From Clostridia bacterium (lineage in GTDB: Bacteria; Bacillota; Clostridia; TANB77; CAG-508): 64,000 bases of DNA. The notes below the pieces were generated by a model, which had not been told where the DNA came from, ran no database searches, and worked only from the letters and a program-made list of their open reading frames with translations. Location: contig JAGBAJ010000015.1 in NCBI GenBank assembly GCA_017939755.1, forward strand, positions 1-64,000, written 5' to 3'. The position numbers and the translations under genes were made by a program. Each line of letters begins with the position of its first letter. The first letter of the stretch is position 1. Of the stretch, positions 60,939 to 64,000 are shown in pieces.

Positions 60939-62390
60939 ATGGGGAGAGAGCAAAATGTAAATAAGAGGAAGCATGGTGTTAGTGACTCGAAAAAAAGAAA
61001 GAAAAAAAGAGAGCCAACTAAAAAGAAGAAGATGAATAAAGTTCTCAAAACAATATTAATTATTTTAATAGTAGCTCTTATTACTTGTTGTACAATTTTT
61101 GGAACATATGTATATAGAGCTGGTGGAAATTTTTCAGAGGCATTTAAAAGCTTGGTAAAGGATGTTGTTGGTGATCAGGACCCAATATTCGTTCTTGTAC
61201 TGGGTGTAAGTGAAGATATATCGGCAGAGCTTACAGATACAATTATGCTTGTAGGATATAATCCAGATAACAATCAAGCATTTGTTTTGTCAATTCCTAG
61301 AGATACATTTATTGGTCAAAGTGAGGCAAAAGCAGGAGGCTATGATAAGATAAATGCACTTTACCAAAAAAGTCCAGAAAAAACGGCTGAAGCAGTCGAG
61401 AATCTTACAGGTGTGGAAATAGACTATTATGTAACAATAAAAACTAGTGTTTTAGTGCAACTTGTAGATTCATTAGGTGGGGTGTATTTTGATGTGCCAA
61501 TTAATATGGATTATGATGACCCTACACAAGATTTGCACATACACTTAAAAGCAGGATATCAAAAATTAAATGGTAATCAAGCAGAGCATTTAGTTAGATT
61601 TAGACATAATAATAATGGTACAACATATAGCTCATCATATGGAGACAACGACGAAGGAAGAATGAGAACCCAAAGAGAATTTTTAAAAGTAGTTGCACAG
61701 CAAGTTACGCAAACTAAAAGTGTAGATCAAATAAAGCAAATTACAAATGCAGTTTTTGACAATTTGGAAACCAATATTACTATAGGTAAGGCATTAGGGT
61801 ATGTACCATATGCAGTTGACTTAAATGTTAATGATTTACAAATGGATCAACTACCAGGAACTCCTGAAAAAATAAACAGCTTATGGTTTTTCAGAGCCGA
61901 TAAAGAAAAAACAAGAGCTCTCATTTATGGATATATTGAAAAGTTGGGATTATCTGATGCGGAAAAAACACGATATTTACAAGAGCCTGAGAAAAAGAAA
62001 ACGACAACTAACAATAAATCAACTGAAAAAAACAAAAGTAAAAATACAAATACAACAAAGAAAACTACAAAGAAAACAACAAACACTACAAAGAAGACAA
62101 CAAATACGAATACTCCAAAGAAAAATACAACAAATACCACATCAAAAAATGAAATTACCAATACAGAAAAGAATAATACGACTAATTCTATAACTAATAC
62201 AACACCTGAGAAAGAAAAAATAGTAGTTACAGAAAAAAATGAGTCTACATCAGGAATAAAACCAGAAGAAAATAAAAATACTACTGAACCTAAGCCTGCA
62301 GAAGGGCAAGGAAATACTTCAAGTGGCAGTAATAATACAGGAGGAAGCAGTTCAATAGAAAACAAAAACGGAAGAGCTTTAGAAGACTAA
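60939..62390 (+). CDS. LytR-CpsA-Psr (LCP) family cell-wall polymer ligase (483 aa)
   Basis: Membrane enzyme that attaches wall teichoic acid-like or capsular polymers to peptidoglycan. A Lys/Arg-rich N-terminus and one membrane helix (TILIILIVALITCCTIFGTY, about 32-52) precede the LCP domain (about 80-330): VLVLGVSED, AFVLSIPRDTF (phosphate-binding Arg), YDKINALYQ, LGGVYFDVP and GNQAEHLVRFRH with GRMRTQREFL (further Arg). The C-terminal ~120 residues are Thr/Asn/Lys-rich low complexity, then Glu/Gly/Ser. ATG 60939 is chosen because AAAGGA lies upstream; ATG 60927 is too close to it. A repeat palindrome precedes the gene. Confidence 0.93.
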   Translation: MGREQNVNKRKHGVSDSKKRKKKREPTKKKKMNKVLKTILIILIVALITCCTIFGTYVYRAGGNFSEAFKSLVKDVVGDQDPIFVLVLGVSEDISAELTDTIMLVGYNPDNNQAFVLSIPRDTFIGQSEAKAGGYDKINALYQKSPEKTAEAVENLTGVEIDYYVTIKTSVLVQLVDSLGGVYFDVPINMDYDDPTQDLHIHLKAGYQKLNGNQAEHLVRFRHNNNGTTYSSSYGDNDEGRMRTQREFLKVVAQQVTQTKSVDQIKQITNAVFDNLETNITIGKALGYVPYAVDLNVNDLQMDQLPGTPEKINSLWFFRADKEKTRALIYGYIEKLGLSDAEKTRYLQEPEKKKTTTNNKSTEKNKSKNTNTTKKTTKKTTNTTKKTTNTNTPKKNTTNTTSKNEITNTEKNNTTNSITNTTPEKEKIVVTEKNESTSGIKPEENKNTTEPKPAEGQGNTSSGSNNTGGSSSIENKNGRALED

Positions 62391-62477
62391 AATTAAATTT
62401 TACGTAATTAGATTTTCTAAAATTGTAGCGCAAGATTATAATAAAAAGGTATAGAGATAAATGAGAGCATAGAAAAG

Positions 62478-62511
62478 TTTGTGTAAACTTTAAACTTTAC
62501 ACAAATTTTTC
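62478..62511 (+). terminator. terminator after the LCP gene
   Basis: TTTGTGTAAA / TTTACACAAA stem, then TTTTTC. Confidence 0.85.
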
Positions 62512-62531
62512 TATATACTTAGTTAAATTGA

Positions 62532-62575
62532 AAAAAGCCCAAATTGATAAACTTTTAACAATTTGGGTGTTTTTT
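62532..62575. terminator. bidirectional terminator between LCP and leuS
   Basis: CCCAAATTG (62538) pairs with CAATTTGGG (ends 62567), with A tract on the left and T tract on the right. A half copy of the 'cattaggaaagt' repeat follows at 62570-62600. Confidence 0.88.
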
Positions 62576-62616
62576 AATACATTAGAAAAGTCATGCATAA
62601 AATAGGCACTTAGTAA

Positions 62617-64000
62617 TTATTTTACAACTATATTGTATATTTTGTTTTTTACATAAATTTCTTTAACAATAGTTTTATCAGCTAAAAGAGCTTGAATGTT
62701 TTTATCTGCATGAACTTTTTCTTTTACAAATTGCTCTTCTGAATCTAAAGGAACAATTATTGTTGATTTTAGTTTTCCATTAATTTGAATTGGAATTTCT
62801 TTTTCATCATCAATTGTTTTGGCTTCATCATAAGATGGCCATTTTGAATATGCGATTGATTCGTTGTTACTAAGTGTAACATTCCATAGCTCTTCTGTAA
62901 TGTGAGGGGACACAGGGTTTAGTAGTTGTAAGAATCCTTTTGCATATTCTGTTGGGAATATGTCTTCTTTGTATACAGCATTAACAAAAATCATAAGTTG
63001 GCTTATAGCTGTGTTAAAATTCATTGTTTCATAATCATTTGTAACTTTTTTAATAGTATAATTGTAAACTTTTTCGAGATTTTTATTTTCTGAATCTTTT
63101 ATTTTTCCAGATTCTGTATATAATCTCCATACACGATCTAAGAATTTTTTAGATCCATCAATTCCCTTTGGATCCCAAGGCTTAGCTGCATCAATTGGTC
63201 CCATAAACATTTCATATAATCGTAAACTATCAGCACCAAATTTTTTTACCATTTCATCAGGATTAACAACATTTCCTTTTGATTTACTCATCTTTTCTCC
63301 ATTTGAGCCAAGAATCATTCCTTGATGACGTAATTTGGCAAATGGCTCCTTTACTGGTACCACACCTTTGTTATATAAGTAGTTATTCCAGAATCTTGAA
63401 TATAGTAGATGTCCTACTGCATGCTCTGGTCCACCCATATACATGTCTACTGGAAGCCAGTGCTCTAATAGTTTTTTATTTGCTAGTTCATCATTATTTC
63501 TTGGATCGATATATCTTAAGAAATACCAGCTAGAACCTGCAGAGCCTGGCATTGTACTTGTTTCTCTTCTTCCGTGAATACCATTAACTGTTACATCTAA
63601 CCAATCTGTTGCTTTTTCAAGAGGAGATGCACCCGTTTTTGAAGGTTTGTAATCTTCAAGCTCTGGTAAAATTAAAGGTAAGTCTTCGTCATTTAGTGGG
63701 ACCATATCGCCATTATCTAAGTGGGCAATAGGAATAGGTTCACCCCAATAACGTTGACGAGCAAATATCCACTCACGTAGTTTATAATTTACCTTCTTTG
63801 TTCCAATTTTATTTTCTTCTAGCCATGTTATCATTTTTTCTATGGCATCTTCTTTATTTAATCCATTTAGGAAACCAGAGTTTATATGTAGACCATCTTC
63901 TGTGTAAGCTTCTTTTGATATATCTCCACCTTCTAGTACAGGGATAATTTCAATCCCGAATTTTTTTGCAAATTCGTAATCTCTTGTATCATGGGCAGGT
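62617..64000 (-). CDS. leuS: leucyl-tRNA synthetase, C-terminal part (gene runs off the window)
   Basis: Charges tRNA-Leu with leucine. The visible 461 codons start inside the editing (CP1) domain: PAHDTRDYEFAKKF at the window edge contains the Asp that clips wrong amino acids. Then come LREWIFARQRYWGEPIPIAH (catalytic domain), WYFLRYIDP, a leucine-specific insertion, the signature KMSKSKGNVVNPD that binds ATP, and the anticodon-binding helical domain (FNTAISQLMIFVN, LLNPVSPHITEELW). The C-terminal domain ends IYNIVVK. The frame stays open to base 64000, so the start lies outside. Confidence 0.97.
   Translation of the reverse strand, partial: PAHDTRDYEFAKKFGIEIIPVLEGGDISKEAYTEDGLHINSGFLNGLNKEDAIEKMITWLEENKIGTKKVNYKLREWIFARQRYWGEPIPIAHLDNGDMVPLNDEDLPLILPELEDYKPSKTGASPLEKATDWLDVTVNGIHGRRETSTMPGSAGSSWYFLRYIDPRNNDELANKKLLEHWLPVDMYMGGPEHAVGHLLYSRFWNNYLYNKGVVPVKEPFAKLRHQGMILGSNGEKMSKSKGNVVNPDEMVKKFGADSLRLYEMFMGPIDAAKPWDPKGIDGSKKFLDRVWRLYTESGKIKDSENKNLEKVYNYTIKKVTNDYETMNFNTAISQLMIFVNAVYKEDIFPTEYAKGFLQLLNPVSPHITEELWNVTLSNNESIAYSKWPSYDEAKTIDDEKEIPIQINGKLKSTIIVPLDSEEQFVKEKVHADKNIQALLADKTIVKEIYVKNKIYNIVVK

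Noticed and set aside
61925-62365. Val/Phe-rich minus-strand frame over the LCP gene
   Set aside because: It is the antisense of the Thr/Asn/Lys low-complexity tail and has no start signals.

Overview
This window is AT-rich (my rough reading is about 70% A+T) and looks like the chromosome of an uncultured, gut-type Clostridia (Bacillota). The signs are AGGAGG-type ribosome binding sites, A-rich codons, many short hairpin terminators, TTGACA-17-TATAAT promoters, sortase-type and thioester surface proteins, an Smc/AddB/YhaO-YhaN/AcpS gene set of Gram-positive type, and a Spo0A-like DNA-binding domain. I cannot name the genus.

Layout. 1-450: the tail of a probable tyrosine integrase and a degenerate tRNA-Met 3' fragment, perhaps the edge of an integrated island. 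451-8940: large proteins without recognised family (1424 aa; a 493-aa five-repeat protein), a flavodoxin and a lysozyme-like protein. 8985-18046: ABC exporter pair, Mg2+ P-type ATPase (minus strand), cyclophilin lipoprotein and Ca2+-type P-type ATPase. 18100-22036: a small regulatory block with an XRE repressor, a response regulator with a Spo0A-type output domain, a 15-codon peptide gene with its own terminator, and an AgrC-like GHKL sensor kinase.

22190-27652 is the most striking locus. A cwlD gene (N-acetylmuramoyl-L-alanine amidase of the spore-cortex type) is split by a 4,743-bp element. The element carries two tandem large serine recombinases, a 49-codon ORF and one antisense Thr-rich membrane protein. 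An 8-bp direct repeat, GATGAAGG, lies at both ends. Joining across it restores a perfect 239-codon frame, and the circular junction then shows a 17-bp inverted repeat (14/17) centred on a GA dinucleotide, as expected of a serine-integrase attP. This has the architecture of a skin-type element that must excise for the gene to work.

27781-46346: M23 peptidase, AI-2E family permease, GdpP (c-di-AMP phosphodiesterase), an unknown 222-aa protein, Smc, a 1399-aa thioester adhesin, the YhaO/YhaN nuclease pair and a repeat-rich sortase-anchored protein. 46565-53025: membrane protein plus SPFH protein pair, WG-repeat protein, AcpS, TatD, G5/3D wall protein. 53084-64000: decayed LPXTG gene, 8-oxoguanine glycosylase, AddB, PgeF, family-4 uracil-DNA glycosylase, glutamate-synthase-like oxidoreductase, LCP-family ligase and the 3' part of leuS.

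Intergenic regions hold several families of palindromic repeats: two MITE-like elements, a leader palindrome that ends in a ribosome binding site, a GAACAAAT...ATTTGTTC hairpin and a 'cattaggaaagt' hairpin that sits just after terminators.
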